Below are positions 43,440 to 52,415 of a stretch of DNA of 64,000 nucleotides, one piece after another (within the stretch, counting starts at the first letter, position 1; each line of letters starts with the position of its first letter). Source of the stretch: Bdellovibrio sp. ZAP7 (lineage in GTDB: Bacteria > Bdellovibrionota_B > Oligoflexia > Oligoflexales > RGVZ01); contig CAMDKS010000008.1 in assembly GCA_945900755.1 (NCBI GenBank), positions 1 through 64,000 on the forward strand, in the 5' to 3' direction. Below the pieces are notes generated by a model. The model was given only the letters and a program-made list of their open reading frames with translations. It was not told the DNA's origin and did no database searches. A program made the position numbers and the translations under genes.

Positions 43440-44678
43440 GTGACTGCTCGTATACATCACATTCGATCAACCGTACTTGTGGCTGGGCTCATGCTGCAGT
43501 TATTTTTTGGCGTCCAAGGCCGAGCAGAGGTACCCGACGGCTATTTGTCGCCTCGCCCCATGGGCATGGGCGGAGCGTTTACCGCAGTTGCAAATGATGA
43601 ATCTGCTTTTTGGACGAACCCTGCCGGAATTGCAAGAGTTCGTAAAGCTCGTAGTCGCGAGGGCGTTCATATTGTTAAATTCCCAAATGCCACAGTTGCA
43701 GCGAACAAAGGCAGTCAAAGTATTCTCAAAGTGATTAATGGCTCATCAACGGACGGCGTCGCGGATGCCATTGCTGCCTCTGATTTAAATTCGTCAAAAC
43801 CTTTTTATGCACGTGGAGCAGCATTTCCGGTCATCTTATTCGATGCCGGAAAAAATAATCCAATGGGTTTTGGAGTCTTTCAAAATACGACCATGCGGAT
43901 TTTTATAGATAAAGATATTCCAACGGACGCCAGAGTTGTGGCCGTTTCAGACGTGGGAGCAAATTATGGAATAGCTTATTCAAACTTTGCGAATCGCCTG
44001 AATTTGGGATTAACCTTGCGACCGACTTATCGATACGCCTACGAAGATACGGCTCCCACCAGTGAATTAAAAAGTAAATCAGCTCTTGTAAAACGGATTC
44101 AAAAAGGAAGTAACCGCGGAGTTGGCATTGGGGCCGACGTTGGTTTCCTTTTTACCCTTGCCGACTTTTGGTTTCCAACAATCGGCGTCGCCATTAGAAA
44201 TCTGCCGACCGGATGTAAGACTGATTACTTAAATCCAAATACGGAACTGCGCCAGAATATTTGTGGAACCAAATTCTCGGGCTCAGATGGAAACCCTGAA
44301 GCACTCTCTGTGATTGATCCCATGGACACAAGAATCGGCCTTTCTATTAGCCCACGAATTGCTAGAGAATTTGGAATGCGTTTCACCGGTGACATCCAAA
44401 ATATCGCCCTCAATTCAGGAAAAGTATTCTACGGATTGCCCGGAATCGACGCCGCGAAAATGTTGCACGGCGGTATTGAATTCTATTCAGGGAATCCCCT
44501 TGAGCGTAGTGCCTTTGCTGTCCAGGTTGGGGCCAATCAAGGCTTCGTTACTTGGGGTGTTACGGTTAACGCACCATTTGCAAGTCTAGAAATTGCAAGT
44601 TATGGAGCAGACCTTAGCACAACCGTAAAACGGATTGAGGACAGGCGCTACGTGGCATCGGTGAGCTTTGCGTTATAG
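43440..44678 (+). CDS. outer-membrane barrel protein (PorV/FadL-like)
   Basis: A 412-residue precursor starting at GTG with a signal peptide (about 1-29). The mature N-terminus LSPRPMGMGGAFTAVANDES followed by FWTNPAGIA is the signature of FadL/PorV/UPF0164-type 14-stranded barrels. The C-terminal part alternates strands and ends VASVSFAL. It probably sits in the outer membrane as a transporter or as a secretion-accessory barrel. The substrate is unknown. The lipoprotein gene downstream (75 nt) may be co-transcribed. Confidence 0.78.
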   Translation: MTARIHHIRSTVLVAGLMLQLFFGVQGRAEVPDGYLSPRPMGMGGAFTAVANDESAFWTNPAGIARVRKARSREGVHIVKFPNATVAANKGSQSILKVINGSSTDGVADAIAASDLNSSKPFYARGAAFPVILFDAGKNNPMGFGVFQNTTMRIFIDKDIPTDARVVAVSDVGANYGIAYSNFANRLNLGLTLRPTYRYAYEDTAPTSELKSKSALVKRIQKGSNRGVGIGADVGFLFTLADFWFPTIGVAIRNLPTGCKTDYLNPNTELRQNICGTKFSGSDGNPEALSVIDPMDTRIGLSISPRIAREFGMRFTGDIQNIALNSGKVFYGLPGIDAAKMLHGGIEFYSGNPLERSAFAVQVGANQGFVTWGVTVNAPFASLEIASYGADLSTTVKRIEDRRYVASVSFAL

Positions 44679-44752
44679 GGACAGATAGTAAACCGCTGGT
44701 TTAGATTTCTACATCGATTGGGATTAGACCATTATTTAGGAAATAAAATGAT

Positions 44753-45964
44753 ATGAAGAATGCACCTGTTCAATCAATCATTAAGTCACTCGTTAAGTCA
44801 CTCGTTAAGTCACTCGTGATTTCAGTGACTTTTTTGACGTGGTCTATGGCGTATACTTCTTGTGAAACGACCCCTCAAAAACAGGACCGTGAACCTGTTA
44901 AAGTTGCGGCCCCCGCGCCCAAACCAGTCGTGAAGCAAGCCTTGCGACCGATGCCTAAACCCAAGCTCCCAGAGTTCGATTACAATGGATTTTTTTCTAG
45001 AATGTCCATTCCAGAAAATGAGTATACCGAAACAGATCGTCATACTTTAACCAGTTTCCCTCCAAATCCGACAGCGGGCAGCATCCATGAAGCTGCCCTC
45101 GTGGTGGGACTTCTGCGCGATGTTTTAACGCCATTTGGAATTGAAAGTGCTTCGTTCAAAACAGCAGATACGACACCGCCAACAGCCGTTAATTCTTCAA
45201 ACCCTAATTCTGTGGTCGTTCCTAGTGGAGGGGCCCCAGGAAATCCTCCGTCAACACCGCAAGGAGACCTTGCGCGAGTCATTGAAATCCGAGCTCGCAC
45301 AATGGGAGTGGATATCATTAGTGCTCTAGCCAGTAACCCCTACTTAAAAAGCCATGGAGTCTATAACATGGCCTCTGATGCGTCGCATATAGACGGCAAC
45401 AGCCAGATTTTTGTACAAAATCTAGCTACAGTGATTAAAAGCGAAGTTCAGATTTGGGCAGATATGTTCCGTAGACTTGGTCTCGATATGCGCCCAGTTG
45501 CAGTCGGAGCTGCTGCATCAGATCCAAGTCCTAGCACTGAGCAGAACCCTGCGCTAGCCACACCACCAGCACCCCTTCCTACTGGCGCTGTGCCATTGAC
45601 ACCGGCGCAAAATGCGCAGGCAGCCAAACATCTCGTCACTGCGCGCGAATTTGCGCAAAGAGAACAATACGAGAGCGCCATCGTGGAATCTCGGAAGGTT
45701 CCGCCAGGGGCAGATAATTATGCTGAGTCTCAAGAACTCACTAAGACCTGGGCGAACAAAGTCGTCCAAACCCTTAGGCAGCAGGCGGCAAGCCAATACT
45801 CGGCAGGGCGGAGTAATCCTGACAATGAGGGTAAGAAAATGAATCTAACGAAATCAAAAATGTTTCTTGAGCAAGCGATTACTAAATTTCCAGAAGCATC
45901 CACTCTGGACACAGTCCGAGAGAATTTGGCCATCATCGATGGCGAAATTGCCCGTTTAATGTGA
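44753..45964 (+). CDS. lipoprotein of unknown function with repeat-built signal peptide
   Basis: A 403-residue predicted lipoprotein. Signal peptide residues include KSLVKSLVKSLV, encoded by three exact 12-bp DNA repeats, then a hydrophobic stretch and lipobox AYTSC (Cys near 37). The mature protein has a Pro/Lys/Ala-rich spacer (about 45-75), a helical domain (about 75-130), a low-complexity linker, another helical domain (about 170-250) and a C-terminal TPR-like helical region (about 285-400). No catalytic motif is visible. It is probably a periplasm-facing scaffold. AGGAAA precedes the ATG. Confidence 0.78.
   Translation: MKNAPVQSIIKSLVKSLVKSLVISVTFLTWSMAYTSCETTPQKQDREPVKVAAPAPKPVVKQALRPMPKPKLPEFDYNGFFSRMSIPENEYTETDRHTLTSFPPNPTAGSIHEAALVVGLLRDVLTPFGIESASFKTADTTPPTAVNSSNPNSVVVPSGGAPGNPPSTPQGDLARVIEIRARTMGVDIISALASNPYLKSHGVYNMASDASHIDGNSQIFVQNLATVIKSEVQIWADMFRRLGLDMRPVAVGAAASDPSPSTEQNPALATPPAPLPTGAVPLTPAQNAQAAKHLVTAREFAQREQYESAIVESRKVPPGADNYAESQELTKTWANKVVQTLRQQAASQYSAGRSNPDNEGKKMNLTKSKMFLEQAITKFPEASTLDTVRENLAIIDGEIARLM
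44781..44816 (+). repeat. three perfect 12-bp tandem repeats inside a signal peptide
   Basis: TTAAGTCACTCG occurs three times head to tail (44781-44792, 44793-44804, 44805-44816). Because 12 is a multiple of 3, copy-number change would add or remove KSLV units without breaking the frame, altering signal-peptide length and charge. Confidence 0.95.
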
Positions 45965-45995
45965 TCAGTTTAATGTGATCATTGTTATGTGATCA
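45954..45995. repeat. 14-bp tandem repeats across a stop codon
   Basis: GTTTAATGTGATCA occurs at 45954-45967 and 45968-45981, with a third degenerate copy (TTGTTATGTGATCA) at 45982-45995. The lipoprotein TGA (45962-45964) lies in the first copy. Each unit carries the palindrome TGATCA. Confidence 0.9.
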
Positions 45996-46014
45996 TATAG
46001 GAAGAGGCGTAAAT

Positions 46015-46515
46015 CTAGTCTTCTGCCTCAGGCGTTGGTTCATCTTCGCCTGCTTTTCCATTTAGACGGCTTCGAACCATTTCAATTGGTGCACCGAAGA
46101 TAATTCCCTCATGCGATAACTCTAGAAATTCAGGAAATTTTTTCTCCATATAAATAATCGAGTCATCGGTTGTCGGGAAAACCGGATACTTTGACATGTA
46201 ATTATAGGAATGAAGTAGTGCAAGGGGACGAGACGTCACTCCAGTAAAAAGAAACGGAATGCGTACACGCTTCATGAGCTGCATTAGTTCCTCAAGAAAG
46301 TCGGCAGGTACTTCCTTTTCATCCTGAAAATCAAAAACTATATAGCGGAGTTGTGTGCCAATGAGCCAGTTGTGAACGGCGACAACAAAATCAGCACCAA
46401 CAAAAGCGTCGGTAGGGGAAATTCCGGGGACGATGCTCGTCGAAATTTGACGGGCCGACTGCAATACGTTCATGACAACGATGCGGTCTACTTTTTCAGG
46501 AATAAATTCCAACAT
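46015..46515 (-). CDS. STAS-domain-like protein
   Basis: A 166-residue soluble protein. A strand-helix pattern with LRYIVFDFQDEKEVPADFLE followed by LMQLMKRVRIPFLFTGVTS resembles STAS (anti-sigma-factor antagonist) domains: a buried strand ending in an acidic loop, then a helix and a strand with the 'what others remember' Gly-Val turn. The usual phosphorylatable Ser/Thr of the D-[ST]-[SA]-G motif is not evident. The C-terminal 20 residues are acidic and disordered. GGGAG lies about 8 nt before the ATG. The assignment is structural guesswork. Confidence 0.55.
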   Translation of the reverse strand: MLEFIPEKVDRIVVMNVLQSARQISTSIVPGISPTDAFVGADFVVAVHNWLIGTQLRYIVFDFQDEKEVPADFLEELMQLMKRVRIPFLFTGVTSRPLALLHSYNYMSKYPVFPTTDDSIIYMEKKFPEFLELSHEGIIFGAPIEMVRSRLNGKAGEDEPTPEAED

Positions 46516-46595
46516 TCTTCAAACTCCCAATTTCTAGAAACTCTCTAAAAAGAATCTGTTTTATTGGAAATCTAGTCGATCGTCAAGCTAACGTG

Positions 46596-47123
46596 TCAAA
46601 ATGTATCGCTATTTGGACCTAGTCCGCCCCTCGTAACGCCTTGTCTCTCCATCTCACCGAAGGATGATAAGCCATCGACCCAGCGGCCTACAAGGTCACG
46701 TTTGACCCGGTGAAGGGATAATTTGCTAAAATTATCGCGTAGTTCTGGCAAAATCTGGGACATTTTTTCGCGCATTCCTCTTTCGCCGAGCGCCTCATAA
46801 TGCATTTTTTTCATTCGCAGGGGCACTGGGGTGGTTCCCGTCAAAAAAATGAGGCGAGCATCAGCTTCTGGATCAAAAGTGCCGGTTTCGACCAGTTTTG
46901 ATACAGCTATGTCGATTCCCAATTGGAGGGTTGCGATCCATTTCCCCTGATGGGGGTCCAAATCACTGGGAAATTGCTCGAAAGACATGATTAATCGCCA
47001 GTCTATGCCGTCGCCATCTCGTAAAAAGGAAAAGTTATTCTGGCCTAGCCAACTGTCCCAATCAGCCTGAGCACTAGTTAAACTTTTTACGACTGGTTTT
47101 GACGGTAACCTATCATATTCCAT
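46596..47123 (-). CDS. hypothetical protein
   Basis: A 175-residue soluble protein rich in Trp, Arg and acidic residues, without signal peptide, membrane segment or recognised motif. GKWIATLQLGIDIAVSKLVE looks like a strand-helix unit. GAGG 5 nt before ATG 47123 supports the start. It is divergent from lptE with 23 nt between starts and lies 80 nt upstream of the STAS-like gene in the same direction. Confidence 0.65.
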   Translation of the reverse strand: MEYDRLPSKPVVKSLTSAQADWDSWLGQNNFSFLRDGDGIDWRLIMSFEQFPSDLDPHQGKWIATLQLGIDIAVSKLVETGTFDPEADARLIFLTGTTPVPLRMKKMHYEALGERGMREKMSQILPELRDNFSKLSLHRVKRDLVGRWVDGLSSFGEMERQGVTRGGLGPNSDTF

Positions 47124-47146
47124 GGCAGCCTCGATATCTTCAGGTT

Positions 47147-47833
47147 ATGGTGTTCACTATGATTATTATGAATGCTTCTAGCTCAGAGTCTATAAAAAAA
47201 TCGGGACAAGTGTGTTTTTTCACATTGTGCACACTAATTTTGACGTTTTTTCAGGTTGGGTGTGCCTATAGACTCACGAATTTGCACACGTCGAGTCCCA
47301 ATAATATTCGAACCATTCACATTGAGGGCGTTTACGACACTAGCGCTGAGCCGGTGCCGCACGAGTTACTTTGGGACGCCATTCAACGCGCAGTGTCTGC
47401 AAACGGACAATTAAAGGTCGCACCCGCTGATAAGGCAGACGCCATTCTGAGAGCGCAGATCATTAGCACGCAAATGTCTAAAGGCGGCGAACGAAAAATA
47501 TTGAATAGTGATCGCCGAAGAAAAGAAGTCGAGGTATTTAGCGGGCAGAGCGCACCGCCGGCGGCAGGCCAACTCAGGGATATAACCGTAACCGATGATT
47601 TTTTTGTTAATACTCTATGGACGAGCGCAGTCAGGGTTGAACTCTGGGATTTGAATACCAAAGCACTTCTTCTTCAACGAGAATATCAGCTCTCCGGTGA
47701 CGTGGTTGCGTATCGTGGAGATTTGCCGGTGCAAATCCATCAATTACGATTTGAAGAACAATTTCAATACTCTTTCGGGAATTCAGCCAATAGTTTAGCA
47801 GAAAGAATTGTCAGCGATCTACTCGTAAGATAG
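47147..47833 (+). CDS. lptE: LPS-assembly lipoprotein LptE candidate
   Basis: A 228-residue predicted lipoprotein. Signal peptide ends in the lipobox QVGCAYRL, close to the CGYHL start of LptE. Then the LptE pattern follows: IRTIHIEGVYDTS, a helix (LLWDAIQRAVSANGQLKVA), ADAILRAQIIS and a strand-rich end (VRVELWDLNTKALLL). LptE plugs the LptD barrel and helps deliver LPS to the surface. Its stop is 55 nt from the convergent lptD stop, which strengthens the call. Start: ATG 47147 avoids overlap with the divergent gene; ATG 47159 and 47168 are alternatives, and no strong ribosome site is seen. Confidence 0.7.
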   Translation: MVFTMIIMNASSSESIKKSGQVCFFTLCTLILTFFQVGCAYRLTNLHTSSPNNIRTIHIEGVYDTSAEPVPHELLWDAIQRAVSANGQLKVAPADKADAILRAQIISTQMSKGGERKILNSDRRRKEVEVFSGQSAPPAAGQLRDITVTDDFFVNTLWTSAVRVELWDLNTKALLLQREYQLSGDVVAYRGDLPVQIHQLRFEEQFQYSFGNSANSLAERIVSDLLVR

Positions 47834-47888
47834 ATCACTTGGGCTCTCCTCGGTTGCACGCAGTGTCGAGCGGAATGTTTACGAAAAT

Positions 47889-50800
47889 TTATGATTTTTT
47901 AAGCTCTCTCTCCATGGCATTCGACATGTTCGGGAAAGTTCGACCTTGGCCCATAAAGGTAATATTTAATTGAAGCAAATAGCTCGCACCGCGCTCTTCG
48001 ACGCCGTAACCTTTTTCGCGGGCGAAGCCTAGCCCCCAACAAAGACTAGACGAGCCATAAATAAAGCTTATTTTTTGGCGATAGTCTCTGGCAGGGCTCC
48101 CATTGTCAATTTCTTTTCGACTGTAATTCCAAGTGCTCGTAATTGGTTTTGTTAGTGACGTTGCGACACTCGTAGACTTTTCTCTGGTCGTGATGTATCC
48201 GAGCTCGCCTGCCGACGAAATCTGCGCAGCGCGATTAATCGTTAAGCCAAAAGAGACATTCGTTTGATAAAATCCTGGAGGAGTCAGGGCAGCCGAAAAA
48301 TTGGTTTGAGCCTTGTCATAAATATTGTAGACCGAGGAACCCGTTAGACTCCAGGTCAAAACAGAAAGCCCCATCGACGAACTGAGTTCACTCCAGGGAC
48401 GATTGTCGCGTGTTTTTCCATCTCTGCGGCGACGAACATCCTGCAATCGATCATAGGAAATTGAGGCTGAAAAGTTAACGGGCTCAATATAATCGGTGTC
48501 TAGAAGTTGATACCGATTTGAAAACCATTTTGTTTGATCGCTCGAAAAAAGATCTTCCGAACCAGTAATCGGCTGATCAATTGTGTACAGAAGCTCACGA
48601 CGCGCTCTTTCATCAAAAGAAAGTTCAGATTTTGACAAAATACTTTTTGGACGTTCTTCACCAACGAGAGTCTTCCAAATCTGGCTGTAAATCTTCCAAC
48701 GGTGCGACGTGGCGAAGGTCACTAACTGGTACTCGTTCATAAATTCAGTGGCTGGAATATTTTGAGCCGACCCGGATCTATCCGTAGAGAACCAAGTCGC
48801 AGGAGTCTTAGCTATTGAGGTATTTGGGTCGCCATACTGCCCACGACGACGAACGCTGGGTCTAGTGGCTAACGTCATCGACCAGTTCATGACATGCTGG
48901 ATGTTTCTGGTGCCGCTTGCATCAGAAAAACCGCCGAGCCATTTGGGAAGTGGGCTTTTTCCATCAATTGGCAACTGAAAACGCAGACCGGTTTTCCATG
49001 ACTGCAATGTGCTGTCACGGCCGAACCCTCCTTGCTTAGGTTGACCGTCGTAAGTCATCATTCGGGCCTCTAGGTCCGTAAAATGATCAACTTGGACAGC
49101 CGTTCTACCTGTCAAAGGAGCTATGAAGGAGGCCTCGGCTCGCTTCCACGAGCCTCCGGGAATCCATGCGCCCTTGCTTTCAGGATCTTGCGCCGTTCCG
49201 CTATTGCGAATAATTCTGTTATTGTCAGCCGACAGCCTTGCATATATTGGCACTCCATCTTTTTTAAGGGTATACCAGCGACTTTTCGCATTGATAACCA
49301 GGGGCAATTGATAGCCCTCAAATCGATCATTCAATCTTGAGGGATCACCAAAATATGAGCCGCCACCTAAAAAATAATCATCACCACTATACGTCAATCG
49401 GTTACGAATGGGGTTGATCGCGCGTTCACCGGTACCTGTATCAAAGCCTGCCTCAATTGATTCGGGAAGGTACACATCCGCATTGTACTGCCGATCGGAA
49501 TAGACATCTCCAGAGCTGGCAAAGCCCGTGCGTTCACCTAGGCGATCATAAGCCTTCCACTTTAGCAGACCGCGATTTGCGTTGCTGGGAGGGCGCACAG
49601 CTCCCAAAACTCCAGCTTCGCAGGCGGCACGAACCGCAGGGTCGTCGGACAAACAATCAGGAGCGTTACCTTGCCACCAATCGCGCTGAGCTAGTCTCAT
49701 GCGCATATACTCGCGATTTGTGTACGACGAAATATCTGTTGGTGTTGCCGTTGGGTCCTGTGCACGCGCTGCAACTAGGCCGTCGGAATACATCCGCGAC
49801 AAATCCCGACGAGTAGCTCGTTGTTTCAACCAAATTTTATCGCGCATGCCCTCGACATTTAATTGCAGGCCGCTATACTTGCGGCGCTTCCACCTATATT
49901 CACCACCAGCCCGCATTCCTCTGCGCTCAAAAATATCAGCTTTGAGGGTTGCATCCTTGTCTGGACCTAAATCAAGAAATAGTGGCTGAGAATAGCCATT
50001 ACCAGATTGTGAATCCTCAGTAAATGAGGGCATCAGTAGCCCAGACTGACGCCGATCTTTAATCGGCAGCTTCATCCACGGTAAATAGAGCACAGGCATG
50101 CCTTTAATCTCAATCATCGCATCGTCAAAGGTTGCATATCCACCCATTTGAGCCGTCGTTGAAGACGCTCGAACTCCCCAAGCTGGGGTCTCGTCTTCTT
50201 CGCAATAACATGGAGTCCAGAGCGAATGGAGTGCACGAAAATCATTGCCATTTGTTTTTGTGAGTTCATCACCGTCGAGCCGAAAATAGGTTCGCCCGGA
50301 TAAGCCACTTTGAGCTAGTTTTGAATCTTTGGACAGGTCCCAATAATCACGACGTTTTCTCAAGGTCGCTCGCCGCGATTCAGTCATGTGAGCAAACGTA
50401 GGATTTTCTTGGCGCTTGATTAAATCTTCTTGCTCTAGAAATCGAGCGTACTCCGAAATTTCACTTTTGCCCGCATCCTTGCCCAGTTTTGCATGATTGC
50501 GAACGGTGGCGAATATTTCGGCTTTCTTTTCTGCGATTTCCTTGAGGCGAGCGTTACGCTGTGTTTCGAATTCTAGTTCTGGAATCGTAAAACCTAAGAC
50601 ATCTTTAGAGATTCGTTCGGCCTCGTTCCGATCATTTACGACCATTCGAGCTCCGGTAATCTTAAAATCTCCAGAATCCAAAAGAAAATCAATTTTGTCA
50701 CCAGTCAAAATTTGATCGGCAGCCAATACAACGACGTGCCCTTCGGCGATCAGTTGGCGTTTTTCTTGATTCACGACGACCTTATCCGCTGTAATGACAC

Positions 50801-51050
50801 TTCGAGGACCAATGGCAATCACATCACCGTCAAATACTTGCTGCTTACCATCGGGCGTAAAGCCTGTAGAGCGAGCATCAAAAAATAACTGCGGCCTCCC
50901 GTCCTTTGCCTCTGGCACGATCTCGCCCGGCACCGGAAGGGTGACCGATTCTTCTGCAAAGGAACGACGGCCAAACCCGATGGACAATAGTGAAATTAAG
51001 GCCATCATTTTGACGTTCATTCTTGATGATAATCTACCGATTAGAATCAT
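47889..51050 (-). CDS. lptD: LPS-assembly protein LptD (OstA/Imp), enlarged
   Basis: A 1053-residue precursor (E. coli LptD is about 780). Signal peptide to about residue 32; an OstA/LptA-like jellyroll at about 55-140 (VFDGDVIAIGPRSVITADKV). A charged helical insert of about 100 residues (about 144-245, ELEFETQRNARLKEIAEKK) separates it from the barrel. The barrel begins near MPVLYLPWMKLPIKDRRQSG with the usual GLLMPSF. Cys pairs lie at 281/283 (TPCYCEED) and near 460-470, possibly disulfides. It inserts LPS into the outer membrane with LptE. It is the last gene of accD-folC-lptD. Confidence 0.92.
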   Translation of the reverse strand: MILIGRLSSRMNVKMMALISLLSIGFGRRSFAEESVTLPVPGEIVPEAKDGRPQLFFDARSTGFTPDGKQQVFDGDVIAIGPRSVITADKVVVNQEKRQLIAEGHVVVLAADQILTGDKIDFLLDSGDFKITGARMVVNDRNEAERISKDVLGFTIPELEFETQRNARLKEIAEKKAEIFATVRNHAKLGKDAGKSEISEYARFLEQEDLIKRQENPTFAHMTESRRATLRKRRDYWDLSKDSKLAQSGLSGRTYFRLDGDELTKTNGNDFRALHSLWTPCYCEEDETPAWGVRASSTTAQMGGYATFDDAMIEIKGMPVLYLPWMKLPIKDRRQSGLLMPSFTEDSQSGNGYSQPLFLDLGPDKDATLKADIFERRGMRAGGEYRWKRRKYSGLQLNVEGMRDKIWLKQRATRRDLSRMYSDGLVAARAQDPTATPTDISSYTNREYMRMRLAQRDWWQGNAPDCLSDDPAVRAACEAGVLGAVRPPSNANRGLLKWKAYDRLGERTGFASSGDVYSDRQYNADVYLPESIEAGFDTGTGERAINPIRNRLTYSGDDYFLGGGSYFGDPSRLNDRFEGYQLPLVINAKSRWYTLKKDGVPIYARLSADNNRIIRNSGTAQDPESKGAWIPGGSWKRAEASFIAPLTGRTAVQVDHFTDLEARMMTYDGQPKQGGFGRDSTLQSWKTGLRFQLPIDGKSPLPKWLGGFSDASGTRNIQHVMNWSMTLATRPSVRRRGQYGDPNTSIAKTPATWFSTDRSGSAQNIPATEFMNEYQLVTFATSHRWKIYSQIWKTLVGEERPKSILSKSELSFDERARRELLYTIDQPITGSEDLFSSDQTKWFSNRYQLLDTDYIEPVNFSASISYDRLQDVRRRRDGKTRDNRPWSELSSSMGLSVLTWSLTGSSVYNIYDKAQTNFSAALTPPGFYQTNVSFGLTINRAAQISSAGELGYITTREKSTSVATSLTKPITSTWNYSRKEIDNGSPARDYRQKISFIYGSSSLCWGLGFAREKGYGVEERGASYLLQLNITFMGQGRTFPNMSNAMERELKKS

Positions 51051-51089
51051 TTTAATTAATTGCGCCCCATCGCCAATTTGAATGACAAG

Positions 51090-52415
51090 CTAATGTGTAA
51101 ATGGTTCCACAAGCCAACCATCTTTCTTCCAAAATAAAAAAACCTCTCCCACTGCCGCAACAGATCCAAAGATTAGCCACGGTCTTGAATCCGCCCAATT
51201 TTTGCGACCTACTGCTTCCGCCCAAGCGCTAGCGAAGGATTCCATCATAATTCCTGGCACTCTAGAATCCTCGGCAGACCATGTCCTTGGCGAGGGAATT
51301 TGAAACCGGATTATTTCCTTAATCTTACTCTTGATTTCTGCCCAAATGCCAGCGGCGTCTTTGTCCTCTAGCACACTAATGAGGCAACAGGTTGGTTGAC
51401 CTTCCGTCGACACTCCCATTTCGTCAAGGGCACGGGCTAAAGCTCTTGCCCCGTGAGGGTTATGACAGACATCGATCAATACCGTTCTTGAAATATTATT
51501 TCGTGAGATAATCAACCGCTCAAATCGTCCCTTTAACGTGACAGGACTCGGCAGTGCAGGGTCGTCGTAGTGTTTGATCACGTCTTGAAGCCGAATCTTG
51601 GCAAAGCTGGCGCCTTTTTCTAAAAATAAAAATTCCCTCATGGCCAATTGCGCCAATCTAAAATTTTTCCTCAAAAATTCTGGCCGACCATGAATGGATG
51701 CTGGTAATGGAAGGTCATCTCCGCCAACAGCAGAATTATATTCAATGATTGGAGCACCGATTTCTTGAGCTGCTTTAACAATCGTATCGTGTGCCAACGC
51801 CTCGCTTGACTCACGCCCACCCCAAATAATAGGAACACCAGACCGCATGATGCCGGCCTTTTCACGAGCGATGCCGGATATTTCTGAGCCAAGAAATTCT
51901 TCGTGATCCATGCCAATGCTAGTGATTACGGTGACATCACCGTCATAGACATTAACACAATCGAGTCGCCCGCCAAGGCCTACTTCGAGTACATTTAGCT
52001 CGGTCCCTTGTTCGTCAAAAATAAGGAATGCAAGAATCGTATTGATTTCAAAAAATGTTAGATCTCTCCATAGGACTTCTGGAAGGCATTTTTTTAGTGT
52101 TTTTAGGTGAGCAATAATGATGTCATTTGAAATATCTCGATCACTGACCGTGATGCGTTCGCGAAATTCGAGCAAATGGGGCGAAGAAAATAATCCCACC
52201 CGAACTCCGCCCGCAGCAAAAAGTCGCCACAGCATCCCGCTCGTGCTGCCCTTGCCGTTTGTTCCGGCGATCACGATGCGAGGAGTTTTCAGTCCAGGGT
52301 TGCCAAGGAAAGCCAAGGCACTACGAATGCGCTCTAGTCCAGGTTTGATGACCGTTGCGCGCTTTTCAAATAACTCAAGGATCTCACTCGGCTCAGGGCT
52401 AATGTTTTTGGACAT
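51090..52415 (-). CDS. folC: folylpolyglutamate / dihydrofolate synthase
   Basis: A 441-residue Mur-ligase-type enzyme that adds glutamate to folates, and often also makes dihydrofolate. The P-loop is IVIAGTNGKGSTSGM, the Mg/ATP region includes TSIGMDHEEFLGSEISGIAREKAG (metal-binding His and Glu), and LIDVCHNPHGARALAR is the C-terminal-domain signature. I start at ATG 52415 (17-nt overlap with accD); a GTG at 52454 gives 13 extra residues without ribosome site. The accD-folC order is also found in E. coli. Confidence 0.94.
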   Translation of the reverse strand: MSKNISPEPSEILELFEKRATVIKPGLERIRSALAFLGNPGLKTPRIVIAGTNGKGSTSGMLWRLFAAGGVRVGLFSSPHLLEFRERITVSDRDISNDIIIAHLKTLKKCLPEVLWRDLTFFEINTILAFLIFDEQGTELNVLEVGLGGRLDCVNVYDGDVTVITSIGMDHEEFLGSEISGIAREKAGIMRSGVPIIWGGRESSEALAHDTIVKAAQEIGAPIIEYNSAVGGDDLPLPASIHGRPEFLRKNFRLAQLAMREFLFLEKGASFAKIRLQDVIKHYDDPALPSPVTLKGRFERLIISRNNISRTVLIDVCHNPHGARALARALDEMGVSTEGQPTCCLISVLEDKDAAGIWAEIKSKIKEIIRFQIPSPRTWSAEDSRVPGIMMESFASAWAEAVGRKNWADSRPWLIFGSVAAVGEVFLFWKKDGWLVEPFTH

